Assembly (NCBI GenBank): GCA_023846275.1 | Contig: CM043868.1 | Span: forward strand, 9,567,653-9,631,652 | DNA from: Vanilla planifolia | Taxonomy: Eukaryota; Streptophyta; Magnoliopsida; Asparagales; Orchidaceae | Direction: 5' to 3' | Length of the DNA stretch: 64,000 bases | Shown here: in pieces, positions 25,400 through 38,129 of the stretch | How the letters are laid out: every line of letters begins with the position of its first letter | Numbering within the stretch: the stretch's first letter is position 1 | Made by a program: the position numbers and the translations under genes | The notes under the pieces: generated by a model | Seen by the model: only the letters and a program-made list of their open reading frames with translations | The model's database searches: none | Told to the model about the DNA's origin: nothing

Positions 25400-26000
25400 A
25401 TGTTTGCTTCTTATTCCTTTACCCTGCTCATTGATACATTAGAGGATGTGAGCTCTTTAACTTTTGGACATTCCTTAACAATATGCCTTGGCTCTTTAGA
25501 GACATAACACCTTATTGGCCTTGTTATATCTTGTTTGCACTCCCCTCATTACCATTTGCCACATTTATTACATTGATTGGTGTGCCTGGTTCAAAATTGA
25601 ATTTATTACTACTATGCCCCTCTACAAACCCAAACTTACTAAATCCTAATATATTGAAATTATCATCACTGAAACTACTAAAGCCATTTATTTTCTTTAT
25701 AATTCTATCTTTGAATTTTGAAGATTCTAGTTTTTTTTTCCTAGCTTCTCCTTGTGCCTCCAATGCATTATATTTCATTTCTATAGTTATTGTGTACTCC
25801 AATATAATTGGTGGTTTTTGTTATATTCCATTTCTATAGTTATTGTGTGCTCCAATATAGTTGGTGGTTCTTGTTATCATCAATGATACTCTAATCTCAT
25901 CATAATCCTTTGAGGTTATTAGATTTGATGCAGATAAATTATCATAAGAGGGTAATAAATTGGGATTATAATAAGAAAAAGCCAAGTTATGAAGCTATAA
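25400..26000 (-). mobile_element. Gag fragment of an LTR retrotransposon, minus strand
   Basis: The minus-strand frame at 25802-25524 reads as a lysine- and phenylalanine-rich Gag C-terminal region (EARKKKLESSKFKDRIIKK). It continues without a good stop boundary into CYVSKEPRHIVKECPKVKEL at about 25500-25440. That looks like a decayed CCHC zinc knuckle whose second Cys and Gly are replaced. The type is most like Ty3/Gypsy Gag, but the Copia option is not excluded. Upstream on this strand the sequence holds a tandem duplication at 25775-25870. No protease or polymerase was seen next to it. Confidence 0.5.
25775..25872. repeat. ~53-bp tandem duplication within the Gag fragment
   Basis: The stretch catttctatagttattgtg, then a.ctccaatata.ttggtggtt.ttgttat, occurs twice in a row with few changes. 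It is a local duplication inside the minus-strand Gag remnant. Confidence 0.8.
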
Positions 26001-28092
26001 CCAAACTTTGAAATTTTGTTTTAAATAAATAAGAAAACAATTGAGCCAAATGAAATGAACAAAATAGCTAAAAAATCTTTTATCTATTGTTTAGATAGTT
26101 TGGCTTAACTTATGCCTACATCTATCCTTAATCAACCTAACTAAGCTTATACTAACCACTCTATTTTGTCACAGTTAGTAGAGACAAAGCAATTAAAAAT
26201 AATCTAACTCAAACGAGACACAATAAATAGAACAATAGTTTAGGTAATACAAATGGATTATAGCTCTTCCATAGTAAAGCACATAAAGATCTTATACCTT
26301 TAAACCTTTAAAAATGAGTGGCACCAACTTAAAAGATTTTAAGATATTACCAATATTATTCACACAAGTTGATGCACAAGCATGAAAAATTGGTTGTTTG
26401 GAACTTTAGCCATAAGAATGTATATTCACTTTGAGCTCTTTTCTTTCCTTTTGCTTTAGTAATATGTTTCGTTCACTTATTATCTATAAAATCTATTCTT
26501 ATTTATACTAACGTGAGTCCAAAAGATGACTGTGAAACTTGAAATGGCTAATTAGGCTTTGTAAAGATGCTTAAATTTAGCCATTATGTTTTTGAGATTT
26601 TGTTCGTAAGAGTTCATTCCAATAATCATATCAAGATGATGAGGTAAGAACCAAGATTATCTCAATTATTCAATGATATGTATCTCAAAATAATTTATTG
26701 TATAAATATGAGAAGTTTCTTCATATTATATGACACCAATTTTTAATACAACACATAAGTTTAGCATACATCATACCAAAAAAACACATGGATCATACAA
26801 GTAAAATTTAGTTCATTTTTACAATTTAAATAGATACCATAATATGATAATTATTTTCATAATGAGCTAAGATTTTTGGAAGATGCTATGCCTAGTGATC
26901 GAATAAGGATTAACCATTGTATGATCATATAATAATTAGTTCATCTAGGATTAAAAAAATAGTCATATATGTACGATAAACTTATCATAGCAGTACAAAG
27001 CCTTGTATTAGACTTTGTTCTATGCTTATATAGGAATATAATGTAAAGGTTTAATATGAGAATCGCTATCATACATTAATGTAGATTGACAATGTTAAAA
27101 AGCTTAACAAAGGATTGTGTAAATACTTTATTTTGTATTATATGATATATCTACTATGAATACACAAAGCAAAACTTGGTGATCTTATAAGTATTATTGA
27201 GCTACAACCAAGCTACAATATCATAATAAAGTCATATTTGTATAATAAATTAATCATATATGTTTGACTATAACAAAGCTTATATATGACATGCTAACAG
27301 AAATTATTTTGTACTTATTTTAAGAAAGTTTCATACTTATATAATGTTAGTTTAAACTAAACTTTCAATAAACAAATAATACACGTATAAGATTGATATC
27401 TTGTCTGATTTAGTTTGTTTTCTAATTACAAATATAGCTATAAAAACCATACCATGAAAAATTTTAAAATACTATAAATAAAATTCCATAATCACTAATA
27501 TATATACTAAAATCCCAAATAAATAAAACTTATATTTTTATGTATCCTAATCCATTATCTTATAATCCTTATCTTTGTGTGTAGTAGATGCATGAATTGT
27601 AATGTAAATACTATTGAGACTATATAGAGCTCAATAGAAACATCAATAAGATAATAACATATAAAAATATTAAAAATGATAAACTAATATAAGAATAAAG
27701 TGTAATAAATAAGAAATTTGTTCCATTTTTAAGAAAACATACTAATTTTTATTTTTATTCTTTTAAAAGTTTCCATCAATTTTACTGAATCTCTTATTGA
27801 TAAAAAAATAATTATATCTATATCCAAATGACCTTTGCTCATAGGTATAATCTACTAACATTTATCCACAAAGGTACAACTTTCAAACTCATAACTAGTT
27901 ATCTTGTATAAAGAATTGGTAATATATCTAATAAAATCATATCATGATATCAATATCAAATAAGATATAGCTTTTGGATCTGTATTTAGCCACCCTACAC
28001 AGAGTAATAGAAGCATATCTATAGATAATGAGAACAATGTTTAAGAAAAGCCAAAATTTTTATCAGTTTCATTCCATTTCCATTCTATTTCC

Positions 28093-28096
<4 letters not shown>
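26001..28096. other. LTR-like AT-rich debris
   Basis: No gene. The region repeats a theme of short tatgatac/gtatgat words seen again at about 32000-33050 and 59450-60080. It also holds the first copy of a direct repeat pair (27545-27990). I read it as fragments of one Gypsy-like LTR family, by inference only. Confidence 0.4.
27545..27990. repeat. Dispersed direct repeat, copy 1 (with 30375-30760)
   Basis: The series tcttataatccttatctttgtg, agatgcatga, gagact.ta and atgacc.tt.c.catag recurs in the same order at 30375-30760. A weaker third copy begins near 58480. Divergence is high, so the boundaries are approximate. Confidence 0.55.

Positions 28097-28144
<48 letters not shown>
28097..28144. 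repeat. (TA)n microsatellite, about 24 units
   Basis: An uninterrupted TA dinucleotide run of about 48 bp. Confidence 0.98.
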
Positions 28145-28146
<2 letters not shown>

Positions 28147-29680
28147 GATTCAATGTATTCATCTTATGTATCTTATAATAAATAAATAAAAGATCCATTA
28201 TGATATACAAATCATGAAATAATGCGATATAAAAATTTACATGTAGATAATCATGCTATGTATTGGAATGTTAAATTAAAATAGCACATGAAAAAATCCC
28301 AAATTATGATTAATTATTTATTAATTAAATATTATATTTTTTGTTATTTTATTAGATTTACTTACCTAATTTGAGATGAGAGTTTCTAGTTCATTCTTTT
28401 CTTCTTTTAGATTTTCTATAATATCATAGGTATACTTGAATTACTAAATAACCCATTAAAATATAATAATCAAAATTTTCCTATCCAAAAAACTATTTTA
28501 ATTTCTTCTTTAGTTCAAAGAACATCATATGATATGATTTCTCTCATCATACTATATAATCCACACCATAATCTACCTTTAGTGTTAATTTTTTATTCCA
28601 TTGTGCAATATGTTTCTTATTTCTCTTTTCATATCCCCAGCAGTTTCCTTAGCCTATACTAATTTCTTACTCATAGTATATGATCAAACCAATCGTATGG
28701 TACAATCAACCCTTCTATCTTGTTCTTACCTACTTAACACTTATTATATAGTACATTGAGTTCATCATACAACATGATCATTTTATGAAAATTGTATGAT
28801 GCCTTAACAGACCATCTGATTCTCTTATTTTTTAATTGAGTATTATTGATAATAAAATATAATTAAAACCATTATATTATATGACCTTTTTAGATGAAAA
28901 TAATTAAACTAAAATTAGCTAGATTTTTCTCTTATAAAAATCCAAACCAATTTTGATGCATTTTAGTAGTTATTTTTATAATCCTAAAACATACCATAAC
29001 TAAAAATATACCCAATTCTATATTCAAACAAATCCTACAAATAAAATAATAAATCACTTTGGTTCCATTGTGTTCATGTTATAGCTAGCAGCAAACAACA
29101 CCTTCCTTTTCCCTTTTGGTTTCTCGCGATCTCTTGTAGTTGCAGCAACCTATTTCTTAATACTTTTCATTACCATCTGCTTTCTTTTTCTATATCACTC
29201 TTAGATCGAGAGCTTTCTTCCTCTATTCTTCCTTCTTTTCCTTTCTCACCTTTCTTCCACTCTCCTCACTAATTTCTTCCTTATCTTTGTCATACTGCCT
29301 CTTAGGTCAAATTTTCTATTTAATGTATCTTAAATAAGGCAGTAAGATCAAATTTGTTAAATTAGAAATTTTGTATTTTAATAGCTTTTAGAATTATATT
29401 TATGTTTTTCTTTTTAAAGCCACAAATAATTATTTAAATATTTAAAAATTATTAATTCAATATTATTAAGTTCTTCATAAAAAGCTCTTTCTAATTGTGT
29501 GCTCAAATAAAAATTTTAAATTTTCTTAAAAGAATAACACCACTTCTTAAGGTAAATTCAATGTATTAGTATTTTAATTACTATCCATAATATTTTAGAA
29601 ATTGATTTTATTTTATTGAAATATTCATGATCATAATTATATTGGCCTATTCTCATGAGTAACAATATATTACATATTGT
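28145..29680. other. Probable LTR interior, no gene seen
   Basis: AT-rich sequence with a T/C-rich tract at about 29100-29290. It leads to a typical Gypsy LTR terminus at about 29699. No coding frame was supported. Confidence 0.35.
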
Positions 29681-29740
29681 AAAATTTGGGATGCTACAGC
29701 TCTGGTCTTATATTTAGAGGATAAGCACTGATAATCAAAT
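29680..29740. mobile_element. Putative Gypsy-type LTR terminus
   Basis: The words gtaaaatttgggatgctaca (ending at about 29699) resemble the conserved Gypsy LTR end AAATTTGGGGTGTTACA. The following tggtcttatatttagagg can be read as a badly decayed TGGTATCAGAGC-type primer binding site. If so, the LTR lies to the left and the element ran rightward. The site is degenerate and no matching second LTR was located. Confidence 0.4.
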
Positions 29741-30374
29741 GTTAAGATGTAAAGTAGCATAGTAGTACTTGGACAGAGTGCAATAATAATGTATGAGGGT
29801 TTGGCAATACACTCAAGAAGGTGTAGATAAGTTTGTGAGCCAAGCTAAGTGGTACATAATCTTATAAAAGTGTAGTAATTTTGTAAAAGGTATAGTACCA
29901 ATTGGATTTATAATAGAGAAACAAAGAGAAAAAGAGAGATGAATGAGGAGCATAGAGAGGGATGACCCCCAACACTCTCTTAAAGTGGATCAACCACCAA
30001 GTTTCACAAAAATCAACCCACCAATGTTAGGGCCTCACCTAATAAATCCACACTAATTTACAATATAAGATATCAACATAAATAAACAAACATATAAAGG
30101 CACACTACCATCCTAAGCAAGGACCTAATGGCAAAAAAATCTTAAAATAATCCAATAACTATACAATTCTTTTATTTCATTAGAATAAAGTGTACATAGA
30201 TAAAAAAGTAAACAAAAAATCCCATCTAATTAAAGTTCCATACCAAACTATAAGATACAAGAAGCTAAACTGACACAACATGCTACTAATATGTACATGA
30301 TAATATTTTGAAAAAAAAGCCTCATAAAATAGTCCTTATATAAGACTCTATACAATAACTTTTTTAATGAGTAG

Positions 30375-30760
30375 GTTTCTTATCCTTAACTTCATAATCC
30401 CTATCTTTGTATATAATAGATGCATGACTTATGATGTAAATATTAATGAGACTCTAATAGTAAATAAATCACTATGATAACAAGATATAAAAATATGAAA
30501 TTAAAACTGAAACGAAGGCATGTGTTGTAAAATGATAACTAATAATAGTAGTAAAACCAAAAATGGTATAAAAATACTATTCCAAGTTTGACTTATTCCA
30601 ACATTTCTTGTATTATATTTTATAGTGCCTAATTTATTTTTTTAACCATTATATTTTAAATTTAATAACTAATATCAATATCCATATGACCATTACCCAT
30701 AGCAATCAATAAGTTGACATCCATCCATATTAGTGTATCTTGACTTTAGGCATCTTTCAC
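30375..30760. repeat. Dispersed direct repeat, copy 2
   Basis: Counterpart of 27545-27990. It runs directly into the 65-bp minisatellite at 30733-31040, which copy 1 lacks. Confidence 0.55.
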
Positions 30761-31040
30761 AAAGTACTAGTGGCATTATCTAAATCATTCATATAAAGGC
30801 ACTTTGATCTTCATTATCTGATACAAAATACTAGTAACACTATCCAAATCATCCATATAAAAGAATCCTGACCTTAGCCATATTACACAAAATACTAGTG
30901 GTAATTATCCATATAAGAGTATTTAGAAGTTAACTATCCTACATAAATTAGTAGTGATACTATCCTATAAGGTCATTGCAAATAATAGGAGAATCTTAAC
31001 CCTGGTCACCTCGCATAAAGAACTAATAACATAATACCAT
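30733..31040. repeat. Minisatellite, ~55-65-bp units, about five copies
   Basis: Degenerate tandem units begin at about 30733, 30798, 30861, 30917 and 30991. Each contains a cttga/ctgacctta-like word, a cacaaa.tactagtgg-like word and an atccatataa-like end. Such arrays are common in LTRs of large plant Gypsy elements. No function is evident here. Confidence 0.75.
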
Positions 31041-33135
31041 ACAATTTGAGCATAATATCTTAGAAAATTCATTTTTTGGTATTATTATTCCATTCCATAG
31101 AGTATCAACTTGTTTCAAACCATGCCATTAACTAATATAAATATTTTTTCTTTTTTCAACATATAACCATATTGTATTTAATATTATTTATTAGGAATAT
31201 GAGAGAATAATGTTTATAAGGGGGGAGGTAGGGGCTAAGTTTTGCAAATTATAAGCATAAGCTAATATCAATTTGTAATGAAAGTTTTTTCTTTATCTTA
31301 ATAGTTATAAAAAAAGCTTTAAAATTTGTTGTTTAGCTTTATAAATTTTGTTTAAGAATAAGAAAGATAAAGTACATAATAGAGTTTTTAGATAACTTAA
31401 TCTAAACTGGAATCTACATCCACCTCAATCTAAATGGTTAAGCTTGCATTAAAATCTAGTCCTATTCTAACATAATTAGGTAGCGTAAACCTAAACAACA
31501 ACCACTTATAGTTTTGTCACACCTAGATAAGGTTAACCTATACAAAGTTCACTCTTATTTTCATGCATCCAAGTTAGGATCAACCAAAACAAATACTATT
31601 CCTTTTTTTTGCTATAGCTGAGTAAGGGTTAACCTCATTCAAATGAGTATACATTAGCTATACAAAGTTTTAGCACATGAATAAAATACTACATACAAGT
31701 TCTTATATCATTTATTTGAGAAAATAAGATGACGTAATGTCTAAATGATATAAAAGATATTTATTAAGCAATATGAGAAGCTATGATGTAATCACAAAAA
31801 GCATGATATAAATAAAGCTTTAAATACATCAACAAGATGAAATAGTTCTTCAAAGTAAAGCACATCCTATGACTCAATTTAGACTTTCTCTTCTTATTGA
31901 TTTTTTAAGTTTATTCATTAACTTCTTATAACTCAAATGCACTTTTATTTATATTACTTAATTTTTTAAAACTATTTAAAGAAGTTTTAATGAATAAAAT
32001 GAGCTCCCTAAAATAACTAAATTAATTTTTATAAGCTTTGGAGACTATTCATACAAGTATGACCATTGGAATATATTATGACAATAAAGTACGAGAATTG
32101 AACACCTCAATGAAGCACTTATCCATCCAATTGAAGTTGCTTATTATGTATTATACAAATACGATAAAGAACATGGTAATGTATGACCATTTGTTAGTAC
32201 ACACTATTACAAGTTATGTAAGCAGTGTACAGATGATTAAATGATTGTACATGTTTAATATAATTATACTAGTGAGTTTTCTAAGTGATCCATATATGGT
32301 TCACAATTGATAAGTGGATCGATAGTGTACAATAATTTTTTCTTTGTTCATAGGATTTTTTTGTATGATACAAAATTGTAATATTATAACAACTTTTACA
32401 TGAGAGCAATAGACTAATTAATTTATGCATACATAATATTGATATCATACCTACATAAAGGCATTTCAATAAGCACAATTTAGACATGTAGGTTAATCAT
32501 ACTCATATGATACAAAGATTGTATTAGTATGATACAATTTAACATTTTTATAATTAAGTTTTTCTAATTGTTCTTTGAATGGGGAATGATTTCATAAGTA
32601 CAAAAAATCATTTCATACTATATAATATCTAACATTGCAGAACAAAACATACCTTGGTTTCATACTTAGCTCATGGAGTCACCTTAAAACAAGTAAATAA
32701 TCATAACAATATGACAAGAACATCATAATTGTGACATGCATTTTAACTATATGTGATTTGTCACACAGAATAGTGATTAAGAGTCGTCCAAGTATGATGA
32801 ATGACATCATATTGTATGATCTATGTGTAGGTTGAGAACAAAGCTTGCGTTAGTATGCTTTCAATTCTTATTAGTTTCTCATTAAACCTAAGATTATCTT
32901 CACTCTTTAGATATTATGTTTTCATATTTGTTTAACCAATTATGCTCTATTTGACTCATGTGAAGATAAATTAACAATTCAACCATGCATAAGTACGATG
33001 AATTGCAAACCTATGTGTCATATGAGTATCAAATAATGGTTTAATAATTCTTGCACAAAATAATGTATAAAAAATCAGCTCTAGATAGGTAGCCACTTCA
33101 CCAAAAGTTGGGCCAAATGCTTCAATACTTGCAAG
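31041..33135. other. AT-rich retroelement-like debris, no gene seen
   Basis: Sequence rich in short tatgata/tacaat words, like 26.6-27.5 kb and 59.5-60.1 kb. The small frames at 32038-32244 (+) and 32487-32281 (-) have no recognisable domain. Confidence 0.4.
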
Positions 33136-33414
33136 TTGAGCCAAGCTTTAGCAAAGCCATCAACACTTCTTAACTTGTCTTGGCTTGTAGGAGAGCTTCA
33201 AAATTCATCTTTGTGCTGTATCAAAAAGGTTTACTTCTTATGTTGTGATGATGTTGCTCTGAATGAAGAATTCCCCTGGGGTTTTATAGAGATTATATTT
33301 GATGATAAGGGTACTATGGATGAAAATGATGTTCAAATGACTTTTGACAATGTTGATGATGGTGACATCCCTCGACACAAAGCCAACTTGTTGGGATTCC
33401 TTATAAAATCTTGA
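33136..33414 (+). CDS. Possible exon or gene fragment, unidentified
   Basis: A 92-codon frame whose second half reads like protein: EEFPWGFIEIIFDDKGTMDE, then NDVQMTFDNVDDGDIPRHKA. It is less AT-biased than the DNA around it. An acceptor-like cttggcttgtag|G occurs at about 33191 and a donor-like GAAG|gtaca just after the stop at 33414. The real unit may therefore be an internal or last exon starting near 33191, not at the Met at 33136. I do not recognise the family and found no partner exon. It may be a captured or relict gene piece. Confidence 0.25.
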   Translation: MSQALAKPSTLLNLSWLVGELQNSSLCCIKKVYFLCCDDVALNEEFPWGFIEIIFDDKGTMDENDVQMTFDNVDDGDIPRHKANLLGFLIKS

Positions 33415-35267
33415 AGGTACATAAATAAAATAAATTTATAATTTCATTATTTATTTTGAGAAATTGCTTTATTAGCCTTTTATTACTAAGGATCTTTGTG
33501 ACCATTGTGTAGGATGACCCTTAATGGATGGAGGCATATGTCAAACAAGAAAGAGTAAATAAAAAAGAAACCTAATAATAATAATTTAATAAAAATCAAC
33601 TACAATTTTTTCATAAATTAAGGGAAAAATATATTAAATAATTAATTAAAAAAATAAATTGAAGTATAGCTAATTTGAAGTTTTGATCTACAAATTTTAA
33701 AGGTCACATCAAGTGGAAAATTTAAGAAGTATAAGTTCTTATAATTTTTTAATAAGAGGATTAGTAAATCTTTTAATAAAAAGACTTCTAATTTATTTCC
33801 ATTAACCCCTAAACAACCAACAAGAAAGAGAGGCATAATAATAAGAAAGGGATCACAATTAGGGAAGGCTTAATCTCTTAAGGAGGATGTTTTTAAGCAA
33901 AAAGGATTTTATTGCATGCTTAAAGATTTACAACTTTGTAGGTTTATTACATTTCTAAGATGAAGACTAACAAACTAACTACACATGATGCCTTGTTGCC
34001 TAAGCAAACCCCATTGTGGAGGAAAAGAGTTGAAGAGCTACAATAGACATGGGTTTGCATTGTCAAACTAGTTTTCCACATGTCTAACTATATAGCTTTA
34101 AGAGAAGATTTTCCAATGATTTTTAGTGAATTTCCTAAAAGAATGGTGCTAAAATTAGATTGCTCACTATGATTATCTGATATCATTCAAAAGTATCAAT
34201 ATTGATGATTGTACCATACAGAGAACGTTATCTTATTATAGAATGCGTTAATATTACCTATTTATATATAGTTTTAATAGAATTTTCATACAAGGGCAAC
34301 AATGTGATTGTATGAAACTTATATGGCCCAATAAGGAGTTATAGAAGGTAGTATAAGGAAAATTATGAGGAAATTAGAAAGAAAAAAATCTTGTCCAAAG
34401 AGAAAGGAAAGGTTTTATTATACGCTACAAATTTAGGAAGAATTTGCCTCAAGTCATAGATTCAATTTATTTTTAATCAAGTCTTTAGAGTATGCATGAG
34501 TGCACAGCATTTCAGATGTGGATGGATGCTTTGATATGTATCTGGGAAAAGAGAAAATGTCTTTGTTAGATGGTGATCAAATAGTATAACATTAATCCAA
34601 TAAGGGATTGAATGTTCTATTATGATTCAAAGAGTCTAATAATTTTTTGGCAATTAGTCTAAAGTCTCTATTAGAGGCTAATTACTAGTATAATGATTGT
34701 TGATAGCTATCGATTAGTCTAATAAAAGGACAGGATGGTTTGATGAGGACTGAAGTAGGAATAGGTTATGTTTCAAAGTTACATTCTAAGCTCTTAATAT
34801 CTATTAGATGCATATCAGATGGTCTAATAACTTAGATCAAATTGTTTGATGTGTTGATAAATGGTTCAATTAGTAGTGAAGGACTGGAGTCCTTAGGGTC
34901 AAGAATAATTCAATCATTTTAACAATACAGATTAAGAGAATCATAAGAATAAATATGGACATGCTACAATATAACATATAGTACATAAATGGAAGATAAC
35001 CTATTAAAATGAAAATGTAGACAAGTAAATGGAACATAAAAAGATATATAAAAAAGTAAGACAACTACTATGGTAATCAATGTAGTCATAATGCTCAATT
35101 ATAATGAGCACTTGTTGATTGATGAAATGCAAATTTATATTATACATTTAATGTGTATTTAAACTCATTTGTTGAGTTTAGCTTGACAAAATTTGTTGAT
35201 GGACTTCTATTAATTATTCTTCCGATTATCTTGTTACATGCATGGATTTCATATTTCTTGTAATAAA

Positions 35268-35269
<2 letters not shown>

Positions 35270-35319
<50 letters not shown>
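35270..35319. repeat. (AT)n microsatellite, about 24 units
   Basis: An uninterrupted AT dinucleotide run of about 50 bp. Confidence 0.98.
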
Positions 35320-35321
<2 letters not shown>

Positions 35322-35724
35322 CAAGTTTCATGTAAATGGTATGAAAAAGTATACTATTAATAAAAATGGTGCACGTTATTTGAATGAAAATGATTAATTG
35401 AAAAATGATCATGAGTTCCCATTACTAGACAAAATGGGTTGTAAAATGGAAAACTTCATAAAGTAAAGGTAGGAAAATAAGGTTAGCATAAAATAAATTG
35501 TAACCCAAAATCGGTATTGGTCTATAAAGGACACATGAATATAGGAATAATATGATATTTTAGCTTAAGGAACTAGTGATGAAGTCTGCTAAAAAACATG
35601 GTAAATAATGTTCATATCAATATTAAATGGTCTCAAGGGAAATAAAGGACCATAGAAAACTTTATTTGATTCTAAAGGAAACTAAAGTTGGTTCATAATG
35701 GTTAAAAATATTTTATTTCATGTC

Positions 35725-35787
35725 ATGATTATTTATCATTATTAATAATAATGTTGACATGATTATTTATCATTATTAATAATAATG
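35725..35787. repeat. 34-bp unit in tandem, two copies
   Basis: The unit atgattatttatcattatta... occurs at 35725-35758 and again from 35759, identical until its last few bases. Confidence 0.9.
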
Positions 35788-36740
35788 CTTGTCTATCATT
35801 CCTTTTAATTGAAAGTGGTAAAGAAATGGCATAAGGCATGACCCAAAATTACAACAATTGGCATGTGTGATTTTTAAGTTTTTCTTACTAAGACTATGAT
35901 GACAACTCCTCCTATTTTTTGCTAAATTTAGGTACTATTTATGCATAACATGGGACTTTATGGGAATAATTAGATGAGTTGAATTAGCAATGGTTATTAG
36001 TTTGACTTACTCTAGTTGAACTTGTGTACTAAGCATTAAGACCCTTGATTATTCTCTAATAATAAGTTGTGGCAGCAAGAATATTAGCTCTCAATTGGTT
36101 ATGTTTTTTGCTATAGTAAATGATAAAAGAGATGTTACATTTAGTTTATAATTTTTTCTTTACAATGTTATACTAGTTAAAAAGTTTGACGTGTTATATT
36201 TTATTTTCATTACATCTAGAAAAAAATAATATTAAAAATAAATTAAAATTTTTTTAATATCTCAATGATTGGATTAAATATTTGATAATTTATGTGGTAA
36301 TGGGCTTGACAATAATATAGTGGTATTACATTAGGTTAGATAACCATCATACAAAATGGAATTTATATGCATAATAACATAGATATAATTACATGTTAGG
36401 TAATTATCATGGGAGAAAAACTTAAAAAATGTGATATCTTAGGTAATGTGAACTAGGTAGACTATTATAAGAGAGGAAAGCACATCTTATGTTGCAGACA
36501 TTTACTATTACGTGTTCTTTATACATGTAATTGATATGTGTGTGTTGTATTTCATAGTTATATACTTGTTAAAAAATTGTTATAAATGATTAAGTGATTA
36601 AGAAATGGTTGTTACAATGCAAATTAGGAGGGAAATAGCACCTCCAATCAAATCGATTTATATATAATAGACAAATTGGTGGAGCAATTCACAGAACTTC
36701 TTTCACTACACTTTTTAGATACAATTGATCCCATCTAAAT

Positions 36741-37015
36741 GATGAGAAAAGGAATGGTAACGAGGGTATCTTTAATTAATGGTTTTGAACTCCTTTTAAA
36801 TCTATGCCGTGGAGGAATTTGTAGAGGACTAGAGGTAGAAAGAGAGATATAGTGATGGGATAAGAGCTTTTGAGTGGACATTAGGATGAAAGGGTTTTAC
36901 AATGATTCTACATGAGGTGAAAGTGGCATGAAATAAAGTGAGAGGGAGGAAATAGAGGATATACAATTTCCTACTCTATTAGAAAGGGTGTCTCTTCAAA
37001 GAAAAAATTCTCAAA
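36741..37015. repeat. Diverged dispersed repeat, copy 1 (with 41178-41485)
   Basis: Purine-rich stretch (gaggaattt.t.gagga, agataga, gagagggaggaaat, then tctattagaaagggtgt.tcttc). Its word order is repeated at 41178-41485 in the same orientation. It lies on the far side of the gag-only Copia-like element from its partner. It is probably part of an LTR or UTR of another element. Confidence 0.5.
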
Positions 37016-38129
37016 TATTTCATTTTAAATAATTAATATGACTTCTTTTTCACTACATTCCAAGGTTTATTTATAAAAAAAACATCTTAAAACAATAGAG
37101 AAATGGACTATCCTAAAATGGTTTCACTGAAGCTATCCTTTTTTGAAATGTGGTGCTTCAAGGAGATAGTTCCTTCTTTTATGACAGCTAAGATTACTCC
37201 TTTATTGTGTCTAGATACAATATAGCTTGAGAAAGATTTCATGACTCACAATAATTAATAGATTAATTACTTAGAACCATAAAAGCAAACTAACTATTCA
37301 ATATTTATATGTTCTATTAAGCTTATTACATAAATCAAAGTATATAAAAAATCAATTAGATTCCAAAACTAGCCCAAAAGTGGTGTTTGAGATTTATTTT
37401 TAATCCTCTGTACTACCTTGGATTGAGCTCTTACCATTGGCCTATGTATTGAACCCTTGGCTCATACGTGATTCGTTTAATAACAATATAACCATTCTCT
37501 CATTTTGTAATAATTTTTCTTAAGTGTTTCATTTAATGCATCTCAAGAATATTTAGGTGTACTCAAATAGAAATCTTGATCTTGACTCAATAACTTAATT
37601 AGTCATGTTTGGTAAGAACATAATCGGCATCAAATGTGAAGCTTCAGCAATCAAGGAGAAGAATATTTTTTGAGTTATCTTTAATTGTTTTAGAATAGAA
37701 GACCTATAGCTATATTCAAAAGCCATTAGAAAAATGAGAAGGGTTTGAGTGAGAGTGCTTAATACTTTTCAAATTATTTTTCTAATCACTAAGGTAAACT
37801 TAAGGCATGGATTCATAAAAGATTCTTTCATATAAATATGACTTATCAATGATTAGAAATATAGATTTTTATTAAAAAAAATATGATTAAAATACTTAGA
37901 ATGTTAAATCTTGATTATGTACTAAAATAATCATATTACATAATATAATAAATTTTTTGTATAATATGCTCAGTTATACTTGATAATTTCATAAGGTTGA
38001 GTGAATGGCATGACTATGAAAAAATAACTTTTAGAAGTAGTTCATATGATATGATAGATATATCATAATATAATTAGTTCATGTGCTTCATACATTGGGA
38101 GATTGGACAAAGTGATCAGACAAAGTTTG

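Larger units (their letters stand above)
33415..36740. other. AT-rich intergenic DNA with microsatellite and tandem repeats
   Basis: No supported gene. The stretch at 34600-34870, with repeated words such as ggtctaataa and gtctaata, resembles LTR sequence. Minus-strand frames such as 35412-35140 are translations of an AT microsatellite. Confidence 0.45.

Noticed and set aside
35140..35412. 90-codon minus-strand frame with a Tyr-Ile run
   Set aside because: It is produced by reading through the (AT)n microsatellite.
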